Shown: positions 1-13,354 of the stretch, in pieces
Layout of the letters: every line of letters starts with the position of its first letter
Position numbering within the stretch: the first letter of the stretch is position 1
The notes under the pieces: generated by a model
Seen by the model: only the letters and a program-made list of their open reading frames with translations
The model's database searches: none
What the model was told of the DNA's origin: nothing
DNA from: Ziziphus jujuba
Lineage: Eukaryota; Streptophyta; Magnoliopsida; Rosales; Rhamnaceae
Length of the DNA: 64,000 bases
Assembly (NCBI RefSeq): GCF_031755915.1
Contig: NC_083388.1
Location: forward strand, 15,636,501 to 15,700,500
Direction: 5' to 3'
Position numbers and translations under genes: made by a program

Positions 1-399
1 GGATTGAATAAAGGAACTCCCAAAAATTTGGTGATCTCAGATGTGTCGATATCAATAGTGACTCATTATTTTGATGAATCATTTTTTTGAACAAAATGAG
101 ATTATGTAAACACTCATTCAAAATCTAAGATGTCAATAATTTTTGCAAAAATTATTGAAAAAAAAAAGTGTTCGATAGTAAGTTAAGTTAATCAATTAAT
201 TCAATATTTCAATAAGAAATAAAAAATGGGAGCTGAAGCTGTCCAAACGAATACAATCCAATTGTTTACATATTTAATTTCAATGAGTGAATTTCCAAGT
301 TTAACCAAAAATCCATTTTCAAAATATCATGTAGATGAATAAAAATCTTGAGAAAATCTTTCATTTGCCTATCATTATAGACAATACTACTCATATTGT

Positions 400-1900
400 C
401 TATTAAATTTGAACCCGAAATTTATTCTATTTATGATTCCTTTTTTCTATCTAGGCTTAACAAAAAAGCTCAACTTTTTGTTCCCTTCTATGGGTTCCAT
501 TCACACAAATTGGGCCAAAATGCTCAAAAATCAAATTTTTGGTTTCTACTTGGAAGTCATTACATTTAAGAGAAATTTTAGCTATTGCCTCTTCCGATAA
601 AAGATCCTTATAAATCGTACTACAAATATACCTTGATTCCAACTTTTAAGGTTTTGTATAAATTGTACTACAAATATGTCTTGATTCCAACTTTTAAGGA
701 TATGTTTAACTTTCTTTCATTTGCCAATAACTCGAGACATTAGATTGTATGGAATTTGTTCCTTCCAAAGCCTAACAACAAAATGTTTAAAACCTTTATG
801 AGTAGTCCGTAAAGTTTGGAACTTGAAAAGCCTTAAACCAGCTCCACTAGCTTTGGAATGATGTAAAAGTAAAGGGTGATGATCTGAATGATGTTTTACC
901 AAAGTTCAAAAAGTGACTAAATTCCAATCCAAACAAAGATCATTGTTAAAAGCCCTATCAAGTTTGCAATGAACATAACCACAAACTCCTCTACAACCTT
1001 AAGTGTAATAAACACCTTAAGTCTTAATAGACAATAAATTAGAAGTTGAAATAGCTTCCTAAAAATTAAACAAAAAGGATAAAATAGGAGCGAAACCACC
1101 TAATTTCTCATGTGAACCAAAAATAGCATTAAAGTCATCCAAAACAATTCACAGTTGATTTACCTTTAAAGCCAAATAAACTAAAGTAACCCAAAAAAAC
1201 TTAGGTTGACAGATAAGCACACTTCCACAGATGATAGAAACTACTTGTCTAACCTCACCAACCAGCAAAACAATAGATACCAACTAATCTTCACAATTTA
1301 AGACAAAAACATCCTCTAAAAAATTAGATGCCAAAATCCACATAGACGCAGAATTAATTTTGATGACAGCAAGCAACCTCACGTTTAGAGAATTCCAAAA
1401 AGAACAAGGAAATAAATCAAAATAAATAAGAGACACCACCAAATAAAGAAGAGCTGGTTTATGAAAAGGACAAAAAGAAAGAAGAACCTAATGGGTATTT
1501 GAATTACCAAATCCCTTAAACTTCCAACATAATAGATTCATTGAGTGCTGTTTGAAATATTCCTTGCAAAATGCTGCATCTAGTCCACAGTATCCTGAGC
1601 TTTCACTTTTTAATCCTTTTTTACTTTTGGCAATCTACCCTTCTTCCCTTTTTCTTATTGTTAGCCGAGCTCCTATATCTAAAGTTTCTAAAACTGAAGG
1701 TTGTAAAGCCATAATAGCTAGTTTATTTGGAGCTACTACCTGAAGAGAAGTAAAATTTAAAGAGTTTGAAATCTCAACATCCAATGGAACCAAAGTATCA
1801 ATCTTTGAAGAACATTAAGGAATAGAAACAACTGGCTCTTAGTTGACATCATCAACGCATGGATTAGCTACAATGTCATCATTGCCATATCCATGTCCAA
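400..1900 (-). pseudogene. LINE ORF2 relic: endonuclease (EEP) domain and following linker
   Basis: Read on the minus strand, conceptual translation across several frames gives a plant L1-type LINE endonuclease. It starts near 1541 with MNLLCWKFKGFGNS (typical LINE ORF2 start, M-N-x-L-x-W-N-x-R-G-x-G-N). It continues with a D-D-F-N-A-I-F-G block near 1130 (family consensus GDFNAV), HCKLDRAFNNDLCLDWN near 930-985 (family RLDRALCN) and the SDHHPLLL catalytic motif near 870-900. Downstream (towards position 400) is a degraded linker that would lead to the reverse transcriptase, which I do not see. There are many stops and frameshifts, so it is dead. ORF1 of what may be the same LINE lies at 7600-9000, separated by the repeat at 1953-7585. 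The limits are approximate. Confidence 0.7.
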
Positions 1901-2033
1901 ATCAATCCTAGTTCCCCTTGCAAGATTAAAAAAAAAAAAAAAAAACCGTTTGTGTTAGGACCCACCCAAGATTCTAATCTTAGGCTAGTCCCGATTAGGG
2001 AAAATCCTACTGGACTTTCTTATGGAAAATCTG

Positions 2034-3771
2034 TGATGTGTAAAATCAACTCGCAAGTGCACGAATCGTTTTCAAGTAATAAAGTGGAAAAATAGGGTTG
2101 TCGTACCCAAGGGATTAAGTATTAAGTACCAAAGATAATTAGATTTTGATAATATTTGAACTAAAATTTAAGATGGCAATTGAAAACTAAATAAACTAAA
2201 TTAAACAAAAGCAATCAATTAAAATTAGATCAATTTCAAGTAAGAGAATTGAATAATTATGAATACTAGGGCATTTGATTTCACCACTAACTATTCCAAT
2301 TTAATTACTTAAATATGTGAATTTAATTAACTAGTAATTTTGTTAGCCACATTTAATCACAAAATTAATCAAAAGTAGTTTCCACTCACAATTGATAATA
2401 TTCACATAACCTAATTTATTCCTTCCGGCCTATAAATTAAATCATGCAAATTCATCAAGCATAGATTAAGCAAATAATATGGCATGAGACATAACTATTT
2501 TCCAATCAATTATGCATTCATGTAAATCATTGGAGATCCATAATATTATCCTTTTCCAAGCTCAAATATTATTAAAATCATTCATTCCTTCCGGCCTATG
2601 AAAGCATTAAGTATACTAATGATTTATTAACAAAATATATTACTAATTAAATAAAACTCAACATATATTAAAATAATTAAACCTTCATAGTTAGGGCTAC
2701 ATCATAGCCCTAGCTATGAAAATTAGTTCATGGTAAAAATAATTTCAACATCCATAATTATTAAAAATAATAAGATTCACAATTAAAGAGAAAGGAAAAG
2801 AGAATAAAAACTATTGAAGAAATTCTTCTCCAAGAGCTCTCAAAGTCGTAGCCTTCTTCTCCAAGCAAGCCCACGTCTCTCTGCCTCCTCCAAGCTCTCC
2901 AATTGATCTTCTAAAACTCTAAAACTTTAAAACCCTAGAACCCTTAAGAGAATCTTAGAAACTCCCAAAATTTGGTTTGTTTCTATTTAAGCCTCCTAAA
3001 AGCTCTTAAATAACTCTCTAAACTTGTATATCTTCCTTCAATGTGGTGGGGGCTATATATATAGGACCTTGGAAATCTTTTTCTCTCTTTATTTTCAATG
3101 TGGGAATCTTGGAAGATACCTTTTTTAGGCCATGAAAAGGGTTGGACGAATTTCATTTGTAAAAAGGAAACTGGATATTACTTGCTGTCTACTACTTTCC
3201 TTTTATCTAATTCCTCCTAAAAAAATAGTTAATTAGTCTAATCTACCCTTAATGAAGCATGTGACATGACATGTGCCTCATTAATGATAAATTAACCAAT
3301 TATTGCCACTTGTTTTTATCTTGGCCCTCAAATTGCCTTGATTCCCTCTTTTGATCAATGGTAGAGATTTAACTAGAATATTCCTTTTTATAAATTCCAA
3401 ACTTTAAATGATGATAACTCTTTGCTCGCACGTCGAAATCCAAAAATAACGAGACATTTGAAATCCTCAGATTGTGATGATTCATATGACATCCACTTCC
3501 ACCATGAAATTCTCGATAGAATCTTTATGGAATCTTCAAAGTATCTTTTTGGAATCTTTTTAATGCTTAGTCTGTTCGAGCTCAAATCTTGCTTCCCACC
3601 ATAATTCGACCCAAGGAATCCATTTTTATGGTTGTTTTCTTAAAATTCTTCCTCTTTCACCTAGATTAAGAAAAATACATAATTAAGTATCTTTCCATAA
3701 CAAATTAACACAAACTAACAAATATTAAGCTATAAATATGGCATAAAATCATCAATATTTTAGACCTAACA
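2034..3771 (-). mobile_element. Solo LTR (family B, copy B1) with perfect 5-bp TSD
   Basis: A 1738-bp block starts TGATGTG and ends CCTAACA on the + strand (TG...CA), and is flanked on both sides by ATCTG (2029-2033 and 3772-3776). The family A repeat reads continuously across it. The inferred transcription direction is minus: the reverse complement carries a TATA-like tract (about 3053-3065) followed by CCCCCACCACATTG. The diverged + strand copy at 31.8-33.1 kb has TATATAAACCCCCC in the same place. The segment near 2050-2115 (GCAAGTGCACGAATCG...CGTACCCAAGGG) is a motif I associate with long gypsy LTRs, but the superfamily is inference. No internal retroelement region is present, so it is a solo LTR. 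Confidence 0.75.
3053..3065 (-). promoter_or_regulatory. Candidate TATA box of LTR B1
   Basis: CTATATATATAGG precedes a C-rich tract in the minus direction, mirroring TATATAAACCCCCC in the family B copy at about 32110. Conservation between two diverged copies is the only support. Confidence 0.4.
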
Positions 3772-4315
3772 ATCTGGTAGCATCTCTGGTTGGATTTGCC
3801 TTAAAGTTCCCTGCACATAAACACACTTTGAAAATATGCATCCACCTTATTCCTCTTATTTTACTACAAGTTCTCATAAATTTGCAAGACTTTAGTAACA
3901 ATAGAATAGAAATATAAATACAAGAAATAATTAATAACACAAATACCATATCAGGTCTTGGGACCCCTTCTAGAGTTTACTACTTGGACACCAATTAGTC
4001 CAAACTTTTTCTAAGTCTCTACTTAGTATGGGGAATACATAATTTTACAACTCATAATCACCCACACCACCTACTTATTACAGTCTTATATTTCTATAAT
4101 ACTTCACGAACACACCAAACACATAAATTAGATCAAAAGATAATAAAAACAATAACAATAATAGTAATAATAATAATAGTACAACCTCTCAAAAAATTTG
4201 GATAACTTGCTTGAAAACTACTGTAGTTGTTCGAAAGCTACAATACTTACTTGAAGGCTACAATATCTCCAAATTCATTAACTCATCCATTTGGACAAAT
4301 ATGATAGTTGTGCAG

Positions 4316-4670
4316 TTGACAATAATAACAATAACAATAATAACAATAATAATAACAATAACAATAATAATAATAATAACAATAATAACAATAATAATAA
4401 TAACAACAGCAGCAGCAGCAGTTGTAGTAATAATAATAATAATAAAAACAATTAATAACAAAAACAACAACAAATAATAATAACAATAACATAACAATAA
4501 TAAATAATGATAAATAATAATACCAAATAATAATAATAATAACAAAAAACAATTAATAATAATAACAATAATAAATAATAATAGTAATAACAACATATAA
4601 TAATAACAATAACAATAACAATAATAACAACAACAATAATAATAATAACACATAATAATAGTGAATAGAG
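4316..4670. repeat. AAT/AAC trinucleotide-rich microsatellite
   Basis: About 350 bp of imperfect AAT and AAC repeats with a short CAG run (about 4408-4420). It creates long low-complexity reading frames on both strands made of Ile/Thr or Tyr/Cys, which are not genes. Confidence 0.9.
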
Positions 4671-6251
4671 ACAATAGAACTAAAATTGATAAGTATATTA
4701 GATAACATGCACACTCATAATGAAGATACATCCGATGTACTATATAATATGCTAATGCAAGGTCCCATGTAATTAGTTGTCATAGGTAAACTACTACCAA
4801 TATGGCCAAGGGTGGTTGTCTATAATGGTCGTCGAACCCGCTACTTTCGTAGGTAGTAGAAATATGATACTAGGCTATTCATGAGACAAATTCGATCGTT
4901 ACCCTTGTACTGTGTGGTACAAACTAACATAGTATAATGTATATATGTTTATACCAATGCTGTTAAGTGACATTTGGGATCCCAAACACTACTTGACAGA
5001 TAAAGTTGGGAGAAGAGAACATGCACTCAACTCTATTAGTATCCCAATGGTTGCCATGCTAAATTAGCTGTCATCCTACAACTGAGGGGCAATTGATGCC
5101 CATTGTGCAAAATACTTACCAACCTTCTCACTCTTAGCTCCCAACGGAATGACTAAATCTGTTGTCTTTCGATTGTGAGGAGGGTGGCTGATGCTATCAC
5201 CATAAAATATTTGCCTTACCTCTCTCACCACAGCTCACAATTTGATGACTATATATAATCTTCGTGCTAATGAATAATATAACAGTACACAACACCAATA
5301 CTATATAGTGTATATACAGACTAACTAGTCATATAAAATATATATTTTCAAAAACGTCCATTCCTCATAATTATATTTTAAAATCATAATTTAATTGTTT
5401 TAAACCAATAAACAAATTAAATAAATAAATAGATAAGTAAATAAATAAACATTTATGAAATCCAAAATACAAATTTAAAGGAAATATACTACGGTAACAT
5501 CATTTTAATATCAAGTACTTTTACAACCTTTAATTTTCTTATATCGCCATAAATAAATAAATAGATAAATAAATAAATAGATCAAAAGTATTTCTCATAA
5601 AATAATCCACCAACAAAATATATATATAAATACATATATCCAGAGTATAAATCATTATTTGAATTAAATGCGTAAGATTAGCTATGATCAAATACAACAT
5701 TTTAAACACATTAGCATAATTTAATAATATAAATGTAAATAACATGTTAAATCTCAATTAATCAAATGATCACAATTAAACATAAAAAATATTCCCATAA
5801 AACCCATAAAAATATATTTACACATTCAATCATAAATATACGCATATATATGTGCACATATATAAAACTCGGAAACAATACGTAACTCATAAATTTAAAG
5901 TGGATAACGAATATTTAATAACAAAAATATTAAGTGGTATGCCCAAATTTAGACAATCATCATTAAATAAATAAATCACTAAATAGATAAATAAATAAAC
6001 TAACTAAATAAATAATTAAGTAAGCAAATAAAAAAACAAAATCTTATCATTCCTTCTGTTTTATTATAGCTCAAGATTGGATCTTAGTAAACAACTGGCT
6101 TATTATAACTTGACAAAAGTAAACCTATGATCAGTCACGATTTGCAAACCACTTTCATTATATGTGTATATATATATATGTGTGTGTGTATGCATATGAA
6201 CGCAATGCTCTCTAACAACAGATATACATGTGTGTGTCTATATATGTACGT

Positions 6252-6278
6252 GCACACACACACACACACACACACACA
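6252..6278. repeat. (CA)n microsatellite
   Basis: Uninterrupted CA dinucleotides, surrounded by TATATA/TGTGTG tracts from about 6165 to 6480, inside repeat A1. Confidence 0.9.
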
Positions 6279-7029
6279 TACGGGCATATATATATATAAT
6301 ATCTATATATACATATATTTTTACCTAAACACAAGCACATATATACACATATACATAAAGTCATACATATACAATTCAAGGATTGAAACACACTAAGAGA
6401 ACTCAGTACATATATATTTATCTATATATACATATATGTTTATCTAAACATAAGCACATACATACACATATACACACATACATACATATACACTTCAAGG
6501 ATTGACACAAACCAAAAGAAATCAATACACAAACAAAACAATTAAATTTAAAGAAATGGTAATTTTCCAAATACATCACCATAATTTATAAATAAGGTAC
6601 TAATGGAAAGCCCAAAAGATGAGGAATATGAAACTAGCCTTCATTAGGCTTAACGCGCTAATGGTGGCCAGATTTCCCATTGAAAGCTACCTTTTCTTCT
6701 TCATACGCATCAAATGAGAACAAATTAAGGTGAACGGAGACCACCATTAGCATCGAGAGGCTCGAACTAAGAGGAGAGGATAGAAATGGCCAGAATCCGA
6801 TGAGTAGACAAGGAGCACGCCGTCGGCTTCCATGGTTATTTTTCAGTGGATGCTTGATCATTCCGATGAATGAAGAGCATCGTGGTGCTGCTGGTGTGAT
6901 GGGTTATCGGTTAGAGGTAGTGGTGAGCCTTGGGCAGGCCAGCGCTGTCACGATTCTTCTTAGAAAGTTGCAGTGTCGCAAGGAGGAGGGAGAGAAAGAA
7001 TGGTGTTGTGCCTGCTGGGGAAGGAGGGG

Positions 7030-7052
7030 GGAGAGAGAGAGAGAGAGAGAGA
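7030..7052. repeat. (GA)n microsatellite
   Basis: GA dinucleotide run inside A1. Family A copy A2 has a pyrimidine-rich CT run at the corresponding place (about 28612-28640). Confidence 0.85.
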
Positions 7053-7599
7053 AAGCTTTTTCATGTGGGAGAGAACGGGAGAAGAGAAAGAGAGAAAAAC
7101 AAAAGGCACCCATTGATTGGTGACACATGGCATCTATCAGTTTGTGACATATTGCACCTACAAATTGGTGTCACCTGGTACTTATTAGGGTCCCCACTAA
7201 ATATTCCACTACCCGATAAAGTTAGTCCTATGACTTTATATATCCATAACTTGTCAATTGTAGGTCCAAATTGAGCATGCCGCTAGTCTACAAACTTGTA
7301 TCGATGAGCACTATCATATGATACACAAGTTAAAGTCAAAATTCATATGAGTATAAATTCAATCTCATGGTCACCCGATTAGTTTATACGGTACCTTATT
7401 ATGACTATAACTTTCTAATCTCAGCTCTGATTTTGATGTACTACAAGTTTACGAACTCAGATCGATGAATACTTTGTTACAATGCCTTAATCAAGGCAAA
7501 ATTCCTTTAGCATAAAAAATTCAACCAAGCAACCTATTTGGTCAACTAGATCAACTTCAGTCAAACTTAATCAAAAATTCAAATTCGGAGCGTTTTCTT

Positions 7600-9000
7600 G
7601 GGTCGAGGTGTTGAAGTTTGCCATAGCATCATTATCTGGAGAAGCTTTTGAAGCATCCTCACTGTCATTGTCATCCACAGCATCCGCATAAGATTGAAAA
7701 GCTTTGGAACGTCAAACTACATCCTGTTCTTACATAGAAATGATCTTGAAACTTGAAAAATGTCCACAAATGAAATATCAACCTTTTGATTATCTTCCAA
7801 TGGTTTTTATGTTACAAAAATTGATCTTTTATGGCTTTTTAGCAGGTCAAAAGAATTACGTAGTCCTAAAGAAGCAATAGGAGAAATAGTATCGCAACAT
7901 TTAACTCTATATTTCTTAATTATAGGTTTTAATTATCATCCTTCCATTCTGTAGCTGAAGATTGACGTTATTGTAGGCAAATGGTTCATACTATTGTAAT
8001 ATGTATAAAAATCAAGAAAGTCTCATATAGTAAAGATCAATTTCAATGTAGTCATCCTCTATTTCTAATATCAACTTTTCCAGGACAAACACCTCAAGGT
8101 CAACATCAATTAACATACGAGCAAAATGTCAAAAGTTGACAAAGATAGTGTTTTTATTGAACTGAAAAGGGATGTCAATGCTCTTTGCAAGGTCAGAATG
8201 GATTCTAGAATGCCGAAATTCCCATCTAAGGTTAATAAACCTTACCCATATCTATTCGTTTGTTGATTTTTGGTGTGCATGACCAATTATAGGTTTAAGC
8301 TTGCAAGTCGACAATTATAGGTTTAAGCTTTAAAGAACCAATAGCCCAAGTTCTCTAATAATATTTTTCTCAGTGCAAGAGAACATTATAAAACTCTCTA
8401 CCTAATGATATTAATTACCAATTGTCAATTTTCCAAAAAGATTGAAGTTTCTCCTGTAAATCATCCAAAAGCCATGGTGTGTCGCCTGTAAATAAAATTA
8501 CATGAACAACTAAAGTATAATTACAAACAGACAAGCATCCTAGTATGCCTTTTTATTTACCTGAATAGAAACTTGGTTATCTTTTCTAATTAGGACCGCC
8601 TATTGGTCATCAAGTTTACTTGCAAATAAAATAGTATCCAAGCCAAGCATCTCAGCAAAGGAATTAGCTAGAGGTGGCTTGTTGGAATCATATTGAAGTT
8701 TCTTAAACACCTAATTCATAAGAGCTTCAAATTTCACGTAAGTTGGCTGTAGTTTTTTAGATACATGTAAATCCAAACCTAGGGTTTTCAAAACTTCGGA
8801 GAAAAGATACCATTAGAAGTTTGGTAGATATTGCAAAGAGAGAACAATGTATTAGAATGGTGAGACACAAAGCTGATAAATTTGAATCAATGCTATGAAA
8901 ACTGATGATAGCCAATATCGTCAAAACCCTAGCCATTGTTAATATTATAACAACAACAACATCTTTTATTTTTAACTGTATAGTGCATTTATAGTGCACT
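7600..9000 (-). pseudogene. LINE ORF1 relic (DUF4283-like, nucleic-acid-binding protein)
   Basis: The minus-strand translation, with frameshifts, matches the layout of plant L1 ORF1. Around 8050-8250 it reads WVRFINLRWEFRHSRIHSDL, then AKSIDIPFQFNKNT, then FARMLIDVDLEVFVLEKLI, then DDYIEIDLYYMRL. This corresponds to the DUF4283/DUF4378 pattern (family: PxEFWHxxILxxIAxxIGxPLxxDxxT...ARVLVDVDL...Y..LPDFC). Upstream parts (8500-8770) give LGLDTILFASKLDDQ-like sequence. The end near 7600 is Asp/Met-rich. There are many stops. It lies upstream, in minus-strand order, of the endonuclease relic at 400-1900, as expected for one LINE split by repeat A1. Confidence 0.6.
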
Positions 9001-10500
9001 ATTTCGTAAATACCAAAAATAAGAAAGACATTAAAATTTTATTATGGTCATTAATTGGAAAAAAAAAAAACCAATTCTTTACAATAAAAAATTTATTGTA
9101 CAACAAGATAAACATTTTCTTATTAAATTTTTAAAAAGTTATTAACAAATTTAAGCCAGAAAACGTGTCAAATAGATAAAATTACATTGTAGTTTATTGA
9201 ATGTATTTTATAAATATATTTGATTTACCAATTTGAATAATATTATATTGTTAATTTATATTGATTCTTTTTAACCAATATAGATAATTATTAGTTTTAT
9301 CAAACAAAACCCGTTTTCAAAAATTATATTATTTTTTCTTCCATATATATAATATAACTATGGATGGTTTCAATTGTACGTTCAAAAAACTACAAAGAAC
9401 AACCAATAAAAATAAAAGCGTTGCATAAGGAGTGCAAAATATAAAAACAAAAGCACAAATTGAGAAGGCTTAAAGTAATTCATCAGTAATGGCAAAAAAT
9501 GGTCATTAGAATCAATTCAATTTATGAACAAAATATCCTAAATATTAAATAGACAACTAAAACACATAAATTGAACACATTCCAATTTTAGATCTAATGT
9601 TAGTATTTAAACATGTTATGAATAAGTTTTGTTTCCATGCTTAACAAATAAAGAAAAGTTGACAATATATAAACAAATGTTTCAACGATTTAATTCACAT
9701 GTTAAAAGCTAAATAATAAAATAGGAAATATTATTATCTGTTAATGAATCTAATTAAAATAATAATAATAAAAGAAATTATAATGGTTTGTATATAAGAA
9801 AGTTTATATATACTTTAATATTAACAAACAAACATTTCTTCTTTCCCAAAAAAAAAAAAAAAAAAAAATTTCTGCCCATAATTTCTGCAGAAAAATAAAA
9901 AAAGAATGAGCTAACATGTTATAAACTTAAACTTGTTTAAATAAAATTATCAATATATTTGAAAAACTATCTCGTTGTCTATACCGCATGATGTCCAAAA
10001 CCATTTATATTCTTCTACTTTTGATCGGTGAAGCAAAAAAGTTTCCCTGACCAAAACATAAAGTAAATATTAATAATCTTTTCAATATAGGAAACATAAT
10101 AATAATAAAAAAAAAAAAGAATTATAAAATCAATTTCATTACCATTGGTCACCAGACTGGATCATCTTTAATGCACAATCAGATTGTTTCTTTCCTCATA
10201 TAGATAAAAATCAACGATATTTTCATTGTTAATTTTATCTCTTCTAGACTTGTAGATTTTATCTGCAAAAGGTAACCCCTATCACTAGTTTTCTCCAAAG
10301 GACAATAATTACTTTCTCCCATATTATTGTCCAGGACAATCCTTTTTTATCACTCAATGGGTTTCTATGATAAACACTTTTGGGATAGTCTATAATGTAA
10401 TAAAAATAATTGTTAATAATGTTGCAAAATAATTATGAACAAATTTCGACAATTACATAGTATAACTATGTATTATATATAAATTCTAAAAGTTACCATA
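9001..10500. other. AT-rich intergenic spacer
   Basis: Poly-A runs (9058-9071, 9848-9868, 10109-10120) and AT-rich sequence. No reading frame or conserved motif was recognised. The stretch 10140-10400 has slightly higher complexity on the minus strand and could be a remnant of the B3-like gene region next to it, but I cannot show this. Confidence 0.5.
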
Positions 10501-10529
10501 GAATGACTACAAATGGGAATAGCTGAACT

Positions 10530-11050
10530 TCAATTTGGAAGATGGAGTATTGTCGGAATTTGGTGAGATTTGAATTTCTCCTTCTTCAACCTCATGCTGT
10601 CTTTTTTCATCTTCGCTCTCTACTTCTTGGTTATTATTTTCTTATTCTTCATCATCAGAAATCAAATATACAATCATCATTTAATAAAAAATATAAACAA
10701 AAAGTTTAAACTTTTTAAAGGTAAAATATAATACATAATTGACTTCAATATAACTGAATACAATGAAATAAATATCTAGAATCAATAATGTAAAATATTG
10801 ACACAAAAAAACGTTAACCTTGTTTTGAGCCTATTTATTTTCTACATAGGAACAAATTTGCATAAGGTTTGAGCTAAACACTATCACATTGAATTTAAAC
10901 TCCTTTATCTCCTTAAACTACAAAAACCAATTATTTTGGAAACCATGCACTGCACCAAACTCAATCCATCCTTTTTTAAAAACTGGGCGATTTCCTTCCA
11001 TTTTCACTCTAACTTAGAATGAACCAAGGCGTGTTCTCAAATTTGCTCTT
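10530..11050 (-). pseudogene. Possible broken B3-domain (REM-type) transcription factor fragment
   Basis: On the minus strand from about 10992 to 10841 the frame reads MEGNRPVFKKGWIEFGAVHG, then FQNNWFL, a stop codon, FKEIKEFKFNVIVFSSN. This fits the C-terminal half of a plant B3 DNA-binding domain (family pattern: F..GW.EF...N.L...DFL.F.Y.G...F.V.IF). Further along, at about 10675-10545, is an acidic stretch (SDDEE, stop, ENNNQEVESEDEKRQHEVEEGEI) like the linkers between B3 domains in REM proteins. The in-frame stop and the missing N-terminal half indicate a pseudogene or gene fragment. The call rests on pattern only. Confidence 0.4.
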
Positions 11051-11059
11051 TTTTTTTTA

Positions 11060-12844
11060 AAAAAAAAAAAATCATTTTGTTTTTATGTAGAAACCATCTT
11101 GGTAGAGTTTGAGAAAAAAATTTCATACGGAAAAATAAAAATAACAGTAAACGAAAAATTTGCAAAAACTAGTGCACATACTTTATTGGTTTTCTTCAGT
11201 TTAAATATCTTCTTGATTGAAATGAATCTCCTTCAAGAGAAGTGAAAAAAAAAAAAAAATGGCAGAGAAAAATAAGCATGCGTCCTTAAAAAAATATTTA
11301 CCACGAAAAAGAAAAAAAAAAAAAAAGTAATCCACACTAATAGATACAAAGAAAAAAAAAATCAAAAGAAAAAAAATATCTTTATCATTATTCATGATAC
11401 TTCTAGAAATAAATTTTCAATGCACAAAATCATACACAATTGAGACCAGTTTTACTCTAAAATTGAGTAGATCACATAGATTTCATACGTAGGTATCACT
11501 CAAGTTTTTGTGAGTAAGGACCAATGTGGTCCCACATTCATCATATTTTTGCTCGATTTTCAATTTGTTAAAACTTTAGAAACTCTCGATTCTGAGTGGT
11601 ATATATATACATAAAATATGATATGATAATTCGTGAGTTTAAAAAAGAAATAATATATATATATATATATAGATTATAGATTATTAGGCTGTATAATAAA
11701 TTAATAAGGAAAAAGAAATCATTTTATTATTTATCAATTTTACCCTTCAAATGCCAAGAAATTGCAACCAAACAACTTTATTTAAAAATTGAAAAAAAAA
11801 TTCATCAAAAAATTAGATTTTTGACATTACTATAAACATAAAATTGATTGTTGTTGTAATTTGATTTCTTATAATGATAACTATTATGGGTACGATTTCT
11901 ATATAATCCTGCCATTATCATCAGTTTTTTTTTTTTTTGAATATATATATATTTATATTATCAAGCATTATATTTCATTCATACATTTTTTTTTAATTGA
12001 TGATTTTTTGGTGTTTATACTTATAATTTTCTTTATTTTAAAGTTAAATATATATTTATAGATTAAATTCTAATTTAAGGATAGAACAAAGTTAAAGATT
12101 TTGTTGCTATTTTATTAGAATGAAAAATTTTCACTGTGTACAATTTGGTACACATTATTACATGTTATTGATACCGTGGAGCATCATCAAGAAATCAACA
12201 AAATGGTTAGTATTTTTATTGCCCAATAAACCAGATGTAATTTTACATTGACACTTGATGACTCTTGCTTTCTTAATCCTGATAACTTTTTAGACAAAAA
12301 TTTAACAAACATTCAATCGAATGTCTCTCATCTTTTGAATCAAGATGGATACATGGATAAGATTATCAAATAACTTCAAATCATCAAAATGAAGAAAAAC
12401 ACAAAAGCAAAAAAAACATACAAAATATTGTCCACATAATAAAACATAAATATAAACCTAATTAATTAGCTTTTAAGATAGCAATGTTATCTTTAGATAT
12501 AACTGCTAAAGATATAATACCAGAAAAAGAAAAATAAAACTTATGGCACATCGTATCAAAAAGTTTATATGTAATTTACATGTTAAAAAAACATTCTTCT
12601 GTTCATCATCGTTGCTGCCAAATAATATAAAAAAATAAAATAAAGAATCTATTGATCATTGATTATAAAAATCTTTGGAAATCTAATTGAAATAAGTCAT
12701 ATAATAATATAATAATTTAAAATATAATAGTCTAGAGGGAAAAAAAAATTGCAAAACATTGACTATAAATATCTTTAAATAATCCAATGAGAACAAAATC
12801 AATTTAACGAAACAAATAAACAAAATAGTCACTGGTTTAAATCA

Positions 12845-12888
<44 letters not shown>

Positions 12889-13292
12889 TTGAAAAAAAGG
12901 GAAAGTAAAATGCTAACAAAAATTATAAGACCCATTAGTATAAAATACTAGCATATAATATAAATAGAGGTAATATATGAAAGCTAGAAAATGATGTTCC
13001 GGATTCCAATTTGAAAAAAATAAAGTTTCAATACCTTTTAAATTTGCATAAATGACTAATAAAGAACATTATATAAAAATTGGAAAATAAGTTGCTAATA
13101 TATAGTTTTTTTTTTTTTTATAAATAATTATGAAATGTAATATAGCATTAATATTAGAAGTGGTATTGTCTCTTCTAAGATATTATAGAGCAAAGCGTCT
13201 AAATTGTTCATAAAAAAGAAAAGAAAAAAAGAAAAGTAAAATAAAATACAATTAAATAAAAAGGATTGTTCTGGATTGCAAAACAACTGGAA
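11060..13292. other. AT-rich intergenic spacer
   Basis: Homopolymer and (AT)n tracts (for example 11653-11671, 12858-12884). Short frames here are low-complexity (poly-Phe/Tyr/Ile). No gene seen. Confidence 0.6.
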
Positions 13293-13354
13293 GCTTGACA
13301 TTATTCTATATATAATATATAAGCTTGACATTATTCTATATATAATATATATAC
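13293..13354. repeat. 31-bp direct tandem duplication upstream of the LysM receptor
   Basis: GCTTGACATTATTCTATATA followed by TAATATATAA occurs twice back to back, then runs into a longer (TA)n tract to 13382. It lies about 450 bp upstream of the receptor start codon. Confidence 0.85.

Larger units (their letters stand above)
1953..7585 (+). mobile_element. Family A non-coding repeat, copy A1 (large LTR-like), split by an LTR
   Basis: This large coding-free repeat is shared with 26543-29193 (A2), 48600-49900 (A3) and, inverted, 60199-63595 (A4). A1 and A2 share an opening block (CCCAAGATTC...AGGGAAA..CC..CTAG), a block with AATATGCATCCACCTTATT (3834 here, similar in A2), a block around 'CAAACACTACTTGAC' (about 4984) and a long closing block from about 7130 ('GCATGCCGCTAGTCTACAAA' near 7275). 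The edges look like TGTTAGG... at the left; the right end is not well defined. No gag or pol reading frame was found, so it may be a solo long LTR or a non-autonomous LTR element. It contains AAT/AAC, AT, CA and GA microsatellites. Positions 2029-3776 are a later insertion. Confidence 0.55.

Noticed and set aside
4211..4731. Reading frames of 88, 157 and 89 codons on both strands
   Set aside because: They are products of an AAT/AAC microsatellite (poly Ile/Thr or Tyr/Cys), not protein-like sequence.
6127..6396. 89-codon + strand frame with His/Thr/Tyr repeats
   Set aside because: Encoded by TA, TG and CA microsatellites inside repeat A1.
6800..7274. Frames of 107 and 114 codons (and a minus-strand 74-codon frame)
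   Set aside because: They run through a GA-rich tract inside a dispersed non-coding repeat and show no family motif.
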